64,000 nucleotides of DNA. It comes from Aphanizomenon flos-aquae FACHB-1287 (GTDB lineage Bacteria > Cyanobacteriota > Cyanobacteriia > Cyanobacteriales > Nostocaceae). The stretch covers positions 1 to 64,000 of the forward strand of contig NZ_JACJTO010000011.1 of assembly GCF_014698755.1 (NCBI RefSeq), in the 5' to 3' direction. Positions 15,768 through 25,524 of the stretch are shown piece by piece. Under the pieces are notes generated by a model. That model did not search any database and was not told the DNA's origin. It saw only the letters and a program-made list of their open reading frames with translations. Every line of letters begins with the position of its first letter. Positions within the stretch are counted from its first letter, which is position 1. The position numbers and the translations under genes were made by a program.

Positions 15768-17108
15768 CTATACTAAGTGCATAAAGATAATATTTAGCAA
15801 TTCAGTACGAGTAAAGGGTTTTGTTAGATATCCAGAAGCCCCAACAAATCTCGCTTTGACCTTATCTATGATTCCCTTATTACTAGTAACAAAAATAATG
15901 GGAATATTTTTAAACATAGAATTATTACGGATAATGCGACATAGTTCATAACCATCAATTCCTGCCATATTTAAGTCCAGTAAAATCAAATCTGGCTTAT
16001 GTCTAATAATTGACATTACCGCTTTTACTGGTTCATTAATAGTCACCAAATTAAAATTCTCATTTTCTAAATAACGGCTAATTTCCTTGAGAATTGCGGG
16101 ACTATCATCCACAGAAATAATTTTGTAAATCTTTTGTGTAATTTTGGGATCAAATTCGACTTTTTGTGAATTAGTATCTATATTACCATCAACAATTTCC
16201 TTTGAAAAATCCTCTTGAGGTAAATTAGAAATAATTGGAGTTTCTGTAGTAGTATCTTGGGTTAGTACCATATCTGAAACAAATAATTCATTTCTAATTA
16301 ACTCCGTAGTGTTTTCAGGCAAAAATAATGAACTTTCACTGATTTTAGGTAATTTATCAAATGGAGGATCAGGTTCATGTAATACTATCGAACCCTTGAC
16401 AATATAGGGATATAAACTTAAAGCTAGTCGCAATTCATCCTGATTGATAATAATTGCTAAATGACGTAAGCTAAAACCTTTCATCCAATTGGTTATATTT
16501 TCCCGAATAGGTGGTAATCTTTTATCCTGAAATTTACTACTAACTAATAAATATGGCCGCTGATAGGGAGAGGATATATATTTACTAAGATAGCGCCAAT
16601 TTTGTAACTTATTTTGACATTGTTCTACGATATCATAAATATTTAATTGGCAAATTTTGGTAAAATTACTCGGTATTGTTGTTAATTGATAAGTACCGGA
16701 CTTAATGAGAATAAATGATTCAATTACTTCTTTAACTAATTCTTGAATCAGTAATTTTGCTTGATCAGTAATCAAATATTGTTCAGTAATTAGCCAATTA
16801 ATAGCTTCATATTCTGAGGGGTAATTGAGTAAATGATCATTACTTTCAGATTCAAATATCAAGCGCATTTTGACACGCACTTCATTATCTACAAGAGGAA
16901 TTTGTTCATAGAGACGACGTATCTGTCGTTCTAATCTATCAAATGGTTCTACAGAATGAGTTCCATAGATAATTTTTCCTTGTTCTATATATATCAACCA
17001 AGATACAGAGTTGCTATATACTTGTAAACAGGTAGTTTCATAACAATTGCTCAATTGTCTTAATAAACCTTGGGGAGATAATTTGGTAAATGTGCCAGTA
17101 TTTTTCAT
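15768..17108 (-). CDS. PatA-type response regulator (PATAN domain plus receiver)
   Basis: A 446-residue protein, read from the ATG at 17108 (MKNTGTFTKLSP); an in-frame start at 17141 would add 11 residues. The N-terminal 250 residues resemble the PATAN region (FTKLSPQGLLRQL, WLIYIEQGKIIYG), a spacer follows, and the C-terminal 120 residues are a CheY-like receiver: DD near SVDDSPAI, phospho-acceptor Asp in LLDLNMAGIDGYE, Thr in FVTSN and Lys in LTKPFT. PatA, PixG and TaxP1 share this layout and control heterocyst pattern or phototaxis. This gene is not followed by CheW or MCP genes, so it resembles the free-standing PatA form. It is not necessarily patA itself. Confidence 0.8.
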   Translation of the reverse strand: MKNTGTFTKLSPQGLLRQLSNCYETTCLQVYSNSVSWLIYIEQGKIIYGTHSVEPFDRLERQIRRLYEQIPLVDNEVRVKMRLIFESESNDHLLNYPSEYEAINWLITEQYLITDQAKLLIQELVKEVIESFILIKSGTYQLTTIPSNFTKICQLNIYDIVEQCQNKLQNWRYLSKYISSPYQRPYLLVSSKFQDKRLPPIRENITNWMKGFSLRHLAIIINQDELRLALSLYPYIVKGSIVLHEPDPPFDKLPKISESSLFLPENTTELIRNELFVSDMVLTQDTTTETPIISNLPQEDFSKEIVDGNIDTNSQKVEFDPKITQKIYKIISVDDSPAILKEISRYLENENFNLVTINEPVKAVMSIIRHKPDLILLDLNMAGIDGYELCRIIRNNSMFKNIPIIFVTSNKGIIDKVKARFVGASGYLTKPFTRTELLNIIFMHLV

Positions 17109-17322
17109 ATTTTTACATTTTTTGGGCGGATGGATTAACATAGTATTGGAAAAGATGAAATATCATTATGCTCATTATCAGAGTTATGAAATTATGAATA
17201 TCAATGAGAAACATTCTCTAAAAATTTTCTTAACGACATTGAATGTAACAGTTTTTCTGGTGTTTGATTCTGAATTATTTAGTAGTTGTCTGGATAAAAA
17301 TCTCTGTCCTGCTATTTTGTAG

Positions 17323-17852
17323 TTAGTTTTGAGTAACTACATAGTGACAAATAAAGACACTGGTATTACATTGGTAATTTAAATTGATAAAATTTCCTAT
17401 TGATACTCCTTTTCTTTCTGGACGTAATCATGAATTGATTTAGCTAAAGGCAGACGAAATCCCATATAAAATCTTTAAAAATTTTTGGAGGTAAACGTAT
17501 ATATTGATTATTAGAGTCGCTTGCGAATAGATAAACCAGAAAATCTGGCTAAAAACTAGACATTCAAGCTGTTTGACTCTGACTTCTAACTTAGTAACTC
17601 CTGAGTTATCTGATTTTAACTGTAGACAAGTTCAATTATGCTAGACATTTTACAACAAGTAAGATTAAATATCCTCATAAATTACCAGTGATTAAGTAGT
17701 TATGAAGAGAGGGAGAGAGAGTTGGCGGATTTGCCCCAAATCTATATATTTACTCAAAAAATCAAGTACCTCCCAGAAAATACCATAATTTCAGTCATAC
17801 TAGCGGGATAAACCGATAAAGTATATACTTTGAGTAAAAGGGAAATAAGACT
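17323..17852. other. 530-bp spacer with a possible frameshifted coding remnant at 17397-17518 (minus)
   Basis: On the minus strand 17397-17518 reads NNQYIRLPPKIFKDFIW and, after a one-base shift, GFRLPLAKSIHDYVQKEKEYQ then a stop. This looks like a decayed gene end of unknown family. The rest probably holds the promoter of the VWA gene; no strong motif was identified. Confidence 0.3.
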
Positions 17853-17879
17853 TTGGATTATAACATAACACAAAAAGTT

Positions 17880-18560
17880 ATGATTGATACATTTAATCTT
17901 GACGAAGTTGTAGAATTTGCGGAAAATCCTGAACCCCGTTGTCCATGCGTGTTATTGCTAGACACATCTGGCTCAATGCAAGGGGAACGAATCGAAGCTT
18001 TAAATCAAGGTTTGTTGAGTTTAAAGGATGAATTGGTAAAAAATTCTCTAGCGGCCAGAAGAGTAGAGATAGCCGTTATTACATTTGACAGTAGTGTTAA
18101 TGTCGTGCAGGACTTTGTAACTGCTGACCAATTTAACCCACCTATTCTCACAGCCCAGGGATTGACAATCATGGGTTCAGCAATTCATAGAGCATTAGAC
18201 ATTATTCAAGAGCGCAAATCCCAATATCGGACTAATGGTATTGCTTACTACCGTCCGTGGGTATTCATGATTACAGATGGTGAACCCCAAGGTGAACTAG
18301 ATCATGTTGTTGAACAAGCAGCCCAAAGACTGCAAGCGGACGAGACTGATAAGCGTGTTGCCTTCTTCTCGGTAGGAGTAGACAATGCGAACATGAGTCG
18401 ATTAAGTCAAATCGCTGTGAGGAGTCCACTCAAGCTCAAAGGATTAAATTTTATTGAAATGTTTGTTTGGCTGTCCGCCAGTATGTCAGCAGTATCTCAT
18501 TCTCAGGTAGATGTAGATGAGCAGGTAGCGCTACCACCAATTGGTTGGGGATCTGTTTAA
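17880..18560 (+). CDS. TerY-like VWA domain protein
   Basis: A 226-residue protein that is almost entirely a von Willebrand A domain: LLLDTSGSM forms the MIDAS metal site, TIMGSAIHRAL provides the conserved Thr region, and FMITDGEPQGE the second acidic site. It is read from ATG 17880; a TTG at 17853 is possible. It is the first of three genes, followed 52 bp on by a PP2C phosphatase and then by a kinase. This VWA-PP2C-kinase set is the TerY-P triad described in comparative genomics of tellurite-resistance-linked stress systems. Its VWA protein is thought to bind metal and act as scaffold or kinase target. Confidence 0.85.
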   Translation: MIDTFNLDEVVEFAENPEPRCPCVLLLDTSGSMQGERIEALNQGLLSLKDELVKNSLAARRVEIAVITFDSSVNVVQDFVTADQFNPPILTAQGLTIMGSAIHRALDIIQERKSQYRTNGIAYYRPWVFMITDGEPQGELDHVVEQAAQRLQADETDKRVAFFSVGVDNANMSRLSQIAVRSPLKLKGLNFIEMFVWLSASMSAVSHSQVDVDEQVALPPIGWGSV

Positions 18561-18612
18561 TGAAAATTACAGCTTGTTGTTTAAACTGAACTAGCTGTGG
18601 AAAACAAATTAT

Positions 18613-19395
18613 ATGAATACATCAAAACAGACTTCTCAATGGCGGATAGTAGCAGCATCTGTATGTGGAACTAGTCACTCCAAAAACCAGCAACTTTGTC
18701 AGGACGCTCACCATTGGCAACTATTAGCCAATAATGTTTTGGTAATAGCAGTAGCCGATGGTGCAGGTTCTGCTAAACTGGGAAAGGTGGGGTCAATGAT
18801 TGCGGTAGAAACAGCAATAGAACATCTTGCTCGTCAAGAGATTACTGGAGAAACCCTTGCTAATGATGATTTTTTGCGTTATTTGCTAAATGATGCCATG
18901 TTAGTAGCCCGCACAGCTATAGAAACCGAAGCAGACGTTTGTAATAATCAATCCCATGATTTAGCGACTACCTTAATTCTGATAATTGCTGCACCACAAA
19001 TTGTGGCTGTAGCCCAGGTTGGGGACGGTTTGGCTGTTGCTAAAAATAGCATAGGCGAACTGATCGCATTAACCATACCTAGTAATGGTGAATATGTCAA
19101 TCAAACTACCTTTTTAACATCTGCTGATGCTTTAGAGACAGCACAAATTAAAATAAGGCGGGAAGAAATTGTTAATGTTGGTGTGCTAACTGATGGATTG
19201 CAAATGTTAGCTTTGAATAGGATTATTAATGAACCTCATAAACCCTTCTTTTTCCCTTTATTTGAGTTTGTAGCAAATGCTGGAGATAAAATACTAGCAA
19301 AAGAAAATTTAATGAGGTTTTTAAGCTCTGATAAGATTACCCAGCGAACTGATGATGATTTAACCTTAGTGCTGGCTGCATTTATTAACTCATGA
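18613..19395 (+). CDS. PP2C-type serine/threonine protein phosphatase
   Basis: A 260-residue cytoplasmic phosphatase. Metal-binding PP2C motifs are seen: VADGAGSAKLGKVGS near residue 46-60, VAQVGDGLAVA near 136, VLTDGLQ near 195 and RTDDDLTLVLA near the end. No extra domain is present. It lies between the VWA and kinase genes on the same strand, so it probably reverses phosphorylation made by that kinase on the VWA protein or another target. Start: ATG at 18613. Confidence 0.85.
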   Translation: MNTSKQTSQWRIVAASVCGTSHSKNQQLCQDAHHWQLLANNVLVIAVADGAGSAKLGKVGSMIAVETAIEHLARQEITGETLANDDFLRYLLNDAMLVARTAIETEADVCNNQSHDLATTLILIIAAPQIVAVAQVGDGLAVAKNSIGELIALTIPSNGEYVNQTTFLTSADALETAQIKIRREEIVNVGVLTDGLQMLALNRIINEPHKPFFFPLFEFVANAGDKILAKENLMRFLSSDKITQRTDDDLTLVLAAFINS

Positions 19396-19497
19396 GTTGT
19401 AGTTAACAGGGATGAAAAACAGGTCAGTATCAGCCATACTCTTGAGTTTCTGAAATTTTGATTGATTCCAATTACTTCACATAACCTTAATTTTTCC

Positions 19498-21693
19498 ATG
19501 CAGGTACTACGTCGTCTTCCCAACCCCGAAATTCTCAACCTCTCTGTCAGTCTGGGACATGGTGGTGAAGCTTGTATCTATGCGGTACCATCGGATAAGA
19601 ATTTAGTAGCGAAAATCTATCACAAACCAACGACCTCTTATGTCCAAAAGCTGCAGGCTATGCTTGCTAATCCGCCAGTTAATCCCACAGACAATTTAGG
19701 GCATATTTCCATCGCTTGGCCGCAGGAATTGTTACAAGCGGCAGATGGTAGCGGTAAGATTGTGGGCTTTGTGATGCCAAGGATTTGGGGAATGCGGCCA
19801 ATTATGGATTTTTATAATCCAGGGATTCGGCGACAACATTGCCCTTTGTTCAATTATCACTATTTATTGCGGACTGCTCGCAATCTAGCGTCGGCTTTTG
19901 CGGCCTTGCACACTAGTGGATACTGTATTGGTGATGTGAATGAGTCGAATATCTTGGTGAGTGATACAGCTTTGGTAACCTTGGTAGATACGGACTCGTT
20001 CCAAGTTCCTGAACCGTTACGGGATGTTGTTTATCGTTGTTCTGTGGGTAAGCCTGAATATACTCCTCCTGAATTACAGAATAAAACTTTTGCTGACCAT
20101 GACCGGGAAAGTTATCATGATTTGTTTGGGTTGGGAGTGTTGATTTTTCAATTGTTAATGGAAGGAACTCACCCCTTTTCTGGGATATTTCAAGGGAAAA
20201 TTGACCCTCCGACCTACCAAGGACGGATACTTGCTGGCCATTTTACTTATAGTCAAAAGAAACAAGTACCTTACCTGCCTACTCCTATTTCTCCCAATTG
20301 GGATCTACTTCATCCCAGCTTACAGGATTTATTTGTACGTTGTTTTGAAGATGGTCATGATCATCCTCGTTTACGCCCTAATGCTCAGAGTTGGTTATCA
20401 GCATTAACGGCGGTGGAAGAGAGTTTAGTAACTTGTGGGACTAATATCCAGCATATTTATTACAATCATTTGGATAAGTGTCCTTGGTGTGAACGGACTA
20501 GACGATTAGGTGGAAGAGATCCGTTTCCGTCACTGTTGATGGTAACTTCTAAGCAGCATCTGCAACCACGTCAAAAATCGTTGTCTAAAACTAAGCGTCG
20601 CTATAATCCTATTTTACAGCCATTAAGGGTAAATTCTCCGGTATATCATTGGCAACCAATAAACCGACAGTTTTATCATGTTCCCTCTCCTCAAAAGTTC
20701 AACCGCAAGCTATATGCTGTAATTTTTAGTGTGATGGGATTGGGTTTTTTAGGGTATTTGGATGTAATGATTAAATTTACCCGTCCTTTTGTGTCCCAAA
20801 ATCCTTACACTCAACAAAGTTTGATATCTCATGCAGATGATCAGACTCCTAAGGATAAGGGAACAAATCTCTCTTTTGCGGATTATTACCAGCGTGGTGA
20901 TACTGCTTATCAACAGCAAGACTATCAAAAAGCAGTTATCAATTTTACTCAAGCTGTTATAAAGAATCCCCAGTTTATCAAAGGGTATATAAATTTGGGT
21001 AATTCTCATTACAATTTAAATGATTACAAGGCTGCATTAGTTAACTATAATGAAGCTTTGAAGTTAGATCCTCAAGAAGTTAAAGCTTATGTAAATCGCG
21101 GTAATGCTTATTATATGCTGGCTAACTATAGTAGTGATCCTGATAAGGAATATAAACAAGCGATTGCGGATTTTACTGCTGCTATCAGCATAGATGGAAA
21201 TGATGCAGAAGCTTATATCAGGAGAGGTATTGTGCAATTTGAAATTAATAAATACATCAATAATTCTTTTCATGAATATGAAAGAGCAATTGCGGATTTT
21301 ACTGAAGCAATTAAACTTAATTCGTCGAAGCTAGAGGCCTACTTTCAACGGGGTTTAGTTCGTTATCAAATGGCTCAATATAGCACAAATTATGCAGTAG
21401 AATATAAACGAGCGATCGCGGATTTCACTACAGCATTAAAAATCAACCCTAGATTGGCTAAAATTTATTTAAAACGTGGTATGGCTTACTATGAACTATC
21501 GCAATATGGAGAAGGCAGTGCTGACAAAAATCATATTCAAGCAGTTGCAGATTTAAAAGCAGCCGCTAAACTTTCTTTAGAGGAAAATGATCCAGATAAT
21601 TATCAACAGTCTGTCAGTAACATTTGTATTGTTGTTGCTAATAAATGCGACAGTTTATTATCTAATTCAACCTTGATGGGGCAAAATAATTGA
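19498..21693 (+). CDS. TerY-P triad Ser/Thr kinase with zinc knuckle, membrane helix and TPR repeats
   Basis: A 731-residue protein read from ATG 19498 (the longer frame begins with TTG 19462). Kinase features: a glycine loop SLGHGGEACIYAV, Lys in VAKIYHK, a catalytic loop GDVNESNIL without the HRD arginine, and DTDSF in place of DFG. After the kinase come one CPWC knuckle (near residue 335), a transmembrane helix (VIFSVMGLGFLGYL, near 415) and six TPR-like units to the end (about 465-700). The triad kinase in other bacteria ends in a zinc ribbon; here a membrane anchor and TPRs are added. TPRs may lie on the opposite side of the membrane from the kinase. Confidence 0.85.
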   Translation: MQVLRRLPNPEILNLSVSLGHGGEACIYAVPSDKNLVAKIYHKPTTSYVQKLQAMLANPPVNPTDNLGHISIAWPQELLQAADGSGKIVGFVMPRIWGMRPIMDFYNPGIRRQHCPLFNYHYLLRTARNLASAFAALHTSGYCIGDVNESNILVSDTALVTLVDTDSFQVPEPLRDVVYRCSVGKPEYTPPELQNKTFADHDRESYHDLFGLGVLIFQLLMEGTHPFSGIFQGKIDPPTYQGRILAGHFTYSQKKQVPYLPTPISPNWDLLHPSLQDLFVRCFEDGHDHPRLRPNAQSWLSALTAVEESLVTCGTNIQHIYYNHLDKCPWCERTRRLGGRDPFPSLLMVTSKQHLQPRQKSLSKTKRRYNPILQPLRVNSPVYHWQPINRQFYHVPSPQKFNRKLYAVIFSVMGLGFLGYLDVMIKFTRPFVSQNPYTQQSLISHADDQTPKDKGTNLSFADYYQRGDTAYQQQDYQKAVINFTQAVIKNPQFIKGYINLGNSHYNLNDYKAALVNYNEALKLDPQEVKAYVNRGNAYYMLANYSSDPDKEYKQAIADFTAAISIDGNDAEAYIRRGIVQFEINKYINNSFHEYERAIADFTEAIKLNSSKLEAYFQRGLVRYQMAQYSTNYAVEYKRAIADFTTALKINPRLAKIYLKRGMAYYELSQYGEGSADKNHIQAVADLKAAAKLSLEENDPDNYQQSVSNICIVVANKCDSLLSNSTLMGQNN

Positions 21694-21737
21694 TATATAG
21701 GACTGTTATTTGATTTTTGAAGTTGAGAGTTTCAGAT

Positions 21738-21770
21738 ATCCCCGAATTCTTAAAGAAGTCGGGGATTTTG
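21738..21770 (+). terminator. terminator of the TerY-P triad operon
   Basis: ATCCCCGA, TTCTT, AA, AGAA and TCGGGGAT form a long hairpin followed by TTTTG. It lies 45 bp after the kinase stop. The remainder of the spacer to 22190 shows nothing recognisable apart from AT-rich sequence. Confidence 0.8.
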
Positions 21771-22190
21771 TTAGATAAAACCTACATTTTTTTCTAGTTT
21801 AAAGGGAAGGTAAATGGCTATACTACACATCTTTTGATAGTTTTAAGACCTCTGAAAAAATACACTCTACCCACAGTGTCAAACACTCTCCCCTAAGTAA
21901 AGAGAGAATTATCGGTAATTTTGTATCCCACTAGAGAGGGGAAGGCTATATTCTTTAAACCTGATTTACTTTTTTAAATTTACTCCTTTATTTATAAATA
22001 TTTTACAGATAAAATATGTTAATTTATTTGTTCTTTATCATTTTCTAGAAAATTACAGTTAAATTATATTTATCTACCTTCGACAGAGAAAGTAAGAAGT
22101 AATGATTCAATATTCCTCATATCATACTGCATTCTCCTAATCTCAAATTCATTAAATTAGAAACCACTAGCAAATGTTTTAGGTAACTAT

Positions 22191-22964
22191 ATGAAAGCAG
22201 TAATTTTAGCGGGAGGTTTGGGTACAAGGTTAAGCGAAGAAACCAGTATCAAACCTAAACCCATGGTTGAAGTTGGTGGTAAGCCAATTCTCTGGCACAT
22301 CATGAAGATTTATTCTGCTCATGGTATTAATGATTTCATCATTTGTTGTGGCTATAAAGGGTACATTATTAAAGAATATTTTGCCAACTATTTCTTACAT
22401 ATGTCAGACGTGACATTTGATATGCGATTTAATCAAATGAATGTCCATTCTGGATATGCTGAACCTTGGCGGGTTACCTTAGTAAATACAGGTGATCATA
22501 CAATGACAGGTGGACGTTTAAAACAAGTTCGTGAACATATTGGTAATGAAACTTTTTGTTTTACCTATGGTGACGGTGTAAGTAATATCAATATTACAGA
22601 ATTAATTAAATTTCATCAAGAACAAAAGACATTAGCGACACTCAGCGCGGTACAACCAGCGGGAAGATTTGGAGCAATTTCTCTAGGACAAGAACAAACT
22701 AAAATAACTAGTTTTAAAGAAAAACCTGAAGGTGATGGTGCTTGGATTAATGGTGGTTATTTTGTTCTCGAACCACAAGTAATTGATTTTATTGCTAATA
22801 GCTCAACAGTGTGGGAGAAAGAACCATTAGAAAAGTTAGCTGATTTAGAACAATTATCGGCTTATAAACATAATGGTTTTTGGCAACCAATGGACACATT
22901 AAGAGATAAAAACTATCTAGAGGATCTTTGGAAAAGTGGTAAAGCTCCCTGGCAAGTTTGGTAA
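22191..22964 (+). CDS. rfbF: glucose-1-phosphate cytidylyltransferase
   Basis: A 257-residue nucleotidyltransferase making CDP-glucose from CTP and glucose 1-phosphate. The N-terminus AVILAGGLGTRLSEET, KPKPMVEVGG and PILWHIMK is the signature of RfbF-type enzymes; FTYGDGVSNI carries the metal-binding Asp. It is the first gene of a plus-strand polysaccharide cluster that runs to 45428 and, by recalled order, corresponds to the start of the heterocyst envelope polysaccharide island (alr2825 in Anabaena PCC 7120). No CDP-glucose 4,6-dehydratase is obvious; the SDR gene at 24349 may take that or a related role. Confidence 0.93.
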   Translation: MKAVILAGGLGTRLSEETSIKPKPMVEVGGKPILWHIMKIYSAHGINDFIICCGYKGYIIKEYFANYFLHMSDVTFDMRFNQMNVHSGYAEPWRVTLVNTGDHTMTGGRLKQVREHIGNETFCFTYGDGVSNINITELIKFHQEQKTLATLSAVQPAGRFGAISLGQEQTKITSFKEKPEGDGAWINGGYFVLEPQVIDFIANSSTVWEKEPLEKLADLEQLSAYKHNGFWQPMDTLRDKNYLEDLWKSGKAPWQVW

Positions 22965-23016
22965 TAGTAATTTTTGATTTTAGATTCTGAAATTTTGGAT
23001 TAGGGAAAGATTAATA

Positions 23017-24228
23017 ATGTATGATTTTGCGATTATTGGTGGGGGAATAGTTGGACTTTCCACCGCAATGGCTTTAGGTGAAAGTTATCCTCATGCCCAA
23101 ATATTGGTATTAGAAAAAGAGAGTCAATGGGCATTTCATCAAACTGGTAATAATAGCGGTGTAATTCATTCTGGTATTTATTATAAACCAGGAAGTTTTA
23201 AAGCTAAATTTTCCCGTGATGGTAGCCGTTCCATGGTAGAATTTTGCCAGAAATATGATATTGATCATGAAGTTTGTGGTAAAGTGATTGTGGCTAGTAA
23301 TCAACAAGAATTACCTCGCTTAGAAAATCTCTATACACGCGGTTTAGAAAACGGTATTCCTGTTAAAAGAATTAGTCCAGAAGAAGTCAAAGAAATTGAA
23401 CCTCATGTTAGTTGTGTTGGTGGAGTTCAAGTATTTAGTACAGGAATTGTTAACTACAAAAAAGTTTGTTTAAAATATGCGGAATTAATTAGAAATCAAG
23501 GGGGAGATTTACGTCTCAATACCCAAGTTTTAAAAATTGTCACTAGGGGAAAAAATCAGGTACTAGAAACTAATAATGGCAGTTTTGAAACTCGATTCAT
23601 AATTAATTGTGCCGGATTACATAGCGATCGCATTGCACAATTAAATAACCTTAACCCCCAAGCTAAGATCGTTCCCTTTCGCGGTGAATATTACGAATTA
23701 GTCCCGGAAAAACGCTATTTGGTGAAAACTCTCATTTATCCAGTTCCTAACCCTGATTTCCCCTTTCTCGGCGTGCATTTCACCCGCATGATTGATAACA
23801 GCGTTCATGCTGGACCAAATGCAGTTTTGAGTCTGAAACGTGAAGGTTATAAAAAAACCGATTTTGACTTCAGAGATTTTGCCGAAGTTATTAGTTATCC
23901 TGGGTTTTGGAAACTAGCAGGAAAACACGCTGACGAAGGAATTAAAGAAATAATTCGTTCCTTTAGTAAAGCAGCTTTTGTGAAAAGTTTACAAAAACTA
24001 ATTCCCGAAGTCCAAGCAGAAGATATAATACCCACTCATGCAGGAGTTCGCGCACAAGCATTAATGAATAATGGTGCATTAGTAGATGACTTTTTAATCA
24101 TTAACGGTGACAATTCCATTCATGTTTGTAATGCACCTTCACCCGCTGCAACTTCTTCCTTGGAAATCGGGAAAGCCATTGTTAAGCAAATACCAGAACC
24201 AACGCATTTACATAGTTTAGTAGGGTAA
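23017..24228 (+). CDS. lhgO: L-2-hydroxyglutarate oxidase-like FAD protein
   Basis: A 403-residue FAD-dependent oxidoreductase of the DAO family. The N-terminus FAIIGGGIVGLSTAMAL binds FAD; HQTGNNSGVIHSGIYYKPGS is the family signature, and INCAGLHSDRIA and HAGPNAVL follow. LhgO oxidises L-2-hydroxyglutarate in the respiratory chain in enterobacteria. Inside a sugar cluster its substrate may instead be a sugar-derived hydroxy acid. It follows rfbF by 52 bp and precedes an SDR. A homologue occupies the same place in the Anabaena HEP island, from memory. Confidence 0.88.
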   Translation: MYDFAIIGGGIVGLSTAMALGESYPHAQILVLEKESQWAFHQTGNNSGVIHSGIYYKPGSFKAKFSRDGSRSMVEFCQKYDIDHEVCGKVIVASNQQELPRLENLYTRGLENGIPVKRISPEEVKEIEPHVSCVGGVQVFSTGIVNYKKVCLKYAELIRNQGGDLRLNTQVLKIVTRGKNQVLETNNGSFETRFIINCAGLHSDRIAQLNNLNPQAKIVPFRGEYYELVPEKRYLVKTLIYPVPNPDFPFLGVHFTRMIDNSVHAGPNAVLSLKREGYKKTDFDFRDFAEVISYPGFWKLAGKHADEGIKEIIRSFSKAAFVKSLQKLIPEVQAEDIIPTHAGVRAQALMNNGALVDDFLIINGDNSIHVCNAPSPAATSSLEIGKAIVKQIPEPTHLHSLVG

Positions 24229-24348
24229 TAGAACATCTCTTATCTGTGTTCATCTGCGTTTATCTGCGGTTAATTATTCTAGAAATTTTCTTCTCTAGGG
24301 ACTCTTCAAGAAACAAGTTAATTTCACACATCAAAAGTTTTAAAAATC

Positions 24349-25386
24349 ATGAAAATATTAGTCACCGGAACAGAAGGTTATCTTGGTTCTTTATTACCTT
24401 CTTTGCTAATACAAAAAGGACATGAAGTTATTGGAGTTGATACTGGATTTTATAAAGTTGGCTGGCTATATAACGGAACTAACTTAACAGCTAAAACCCT
24501 AAATAAAGATATTCGTGATATTAATCCCGAAGATTTACAAGGGGTAGAAGCTATTGTTCACATGGCGGAATTATCTAACGATCCTACTGGACAATTATCA
24601 CCAAATATCACTTATGATATTAATCATTTAGGTTCAGTTCGTCTGGCTAATCTAGCCAAATCAATTGGTGTTCGTCGCTTTGTTTATATGTCCTCCTGTA
24701 GTGTTTATGGTGTAGCTAGTGAAGGTGATATTACAGAAGAATCACCAGTTAATCCGCAGACAGCTTACGCCGAATGTAAAACATTAGTAGAAAGAGATGT
24801 TCAAGCATTAGCTGATGATGATTTTTCGCCTAGTTTCATGCGGAATGCGACAGCTTTTGGTGCTTCCCCTAGAATGCGATTTGATATAGTTTTAAACAAC
24901 TTGACGGGGTTAGCTTGGACTACAAAAGAAATTAAAATGACCAGTGATGGTAAACCTTGGAGGCCATTAGTTCACGCTTTAGATATTTGCAAAGCCATTG
25001 TTTGTACATTAGAAGCACCTAGAGATATTATTCACAATCAAATTTTTAATGTTGGCGATACTGCAAATAATTATCGAGTTAAAGAAATAGCAGAAATAGT
25101 TGCTGATGTTTTCCCTGGTTGTCAATTATCTTTTGGTAATAATGGTGCAGATAATCGCAGCTATCGAGTTTGTTTTGAGAAGATAAACAGTATTTTACCG
25201 GGATTTAAATGTGATTGGAATGCTCAACTTGGGGCTGAACAACTATTTAATTTGTTCAAAAAAATTGACATGACAGAAGATACATTTTTATTTAGAGGTT
25301 TTACAAGATTAAAGCAATTAGAATATCTGATTCGCACAGAACAAATTGATCGGGATTTTTTCTGGAATAAACAGGAAAATTATTAA
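24349..25386 (+). CDS. NAD-dependent sugar-nucleotide epimerase/dehydratase (extended SDR)
   Basis: A 345-residue extended SDR. The Rossmann motif GTEGYLGS lies at the N-terminus, SSCSVYG and YAECK (catalytic Tyr and Lys) near residues 124-145, then RNATAFGASPRMRFDIVLNN and WRPLVHALDI typical of nucleotide-sugar enzymes. The exact reaction (epimerisation, dehydration or reduction) cannot be told. With rfbF upstream, a CDP-linked sugar is the likely substrate. It is preceded by a 120-bp gap and followed by a MITE-like repeat. Confidence 0.88.
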   Translation: MKILVTGTEGYLGSLLPSLLIQKGHEVIGVDTGFYKVGWLYNGTNLTAKTLNKDIRDINPEDLQGVEAIVHMAELSNDPTGQLSPNITYDINHLGSVRLANLAKSIGVRRFVYMSSCSVYGVASEGDITEESPVNPQTAYAECKTLVERDVQALADDDFSPSFMRNATAFGASPRMRFDIVLNNLTGLAWTTKEIKMTSDGKPWRPLVHALDICKAIVCTLEAPRDIIHNQIFNVGDTANNYRVKEIAEIVADVFPGCQLSFGNNGADNRSYRVCFEKINSILPGFKCDWNAQLGAEQLFNLFKKIDMTEDTFLFRGFTRLKQLEYLIRTEQIDRDFFWNKQENY

Positions 25387-25402
25387 TTTATTCCGAAAAT
25401 AT

Positions 25403-25481
25403 TGTAGGTTGGGTTGAGTGACAGCAAAACCCAAGACGATTAATAATTTTATTGGATTTCCTTGAGTTAACCCAACCTACA
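25403..25481. repeat. MITE-like element with 13-bp terminal inverted repeats (79 bp)
   Basis: TGTAGGTTGGGTT (25403-25415) and AACCCAACCTACA (25469-25481) are perfect inverted repeats around an AT-rich core. It is the longest copy of the dispersed family in the window and lies between the SDR and first glycosyltransferase gene. Confidence 0.75.
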
Positions 25482-25524
25482 TTTCTTATATACCAAGCTA
25501 TTTTCTCATGCAGTATTAAATATC

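Noticed and set aside
17047-17322. 91-codon plus-strand frame
   Set aside because: Most of it is antisense to the PatA-type gene, with no domain or ribosome site.
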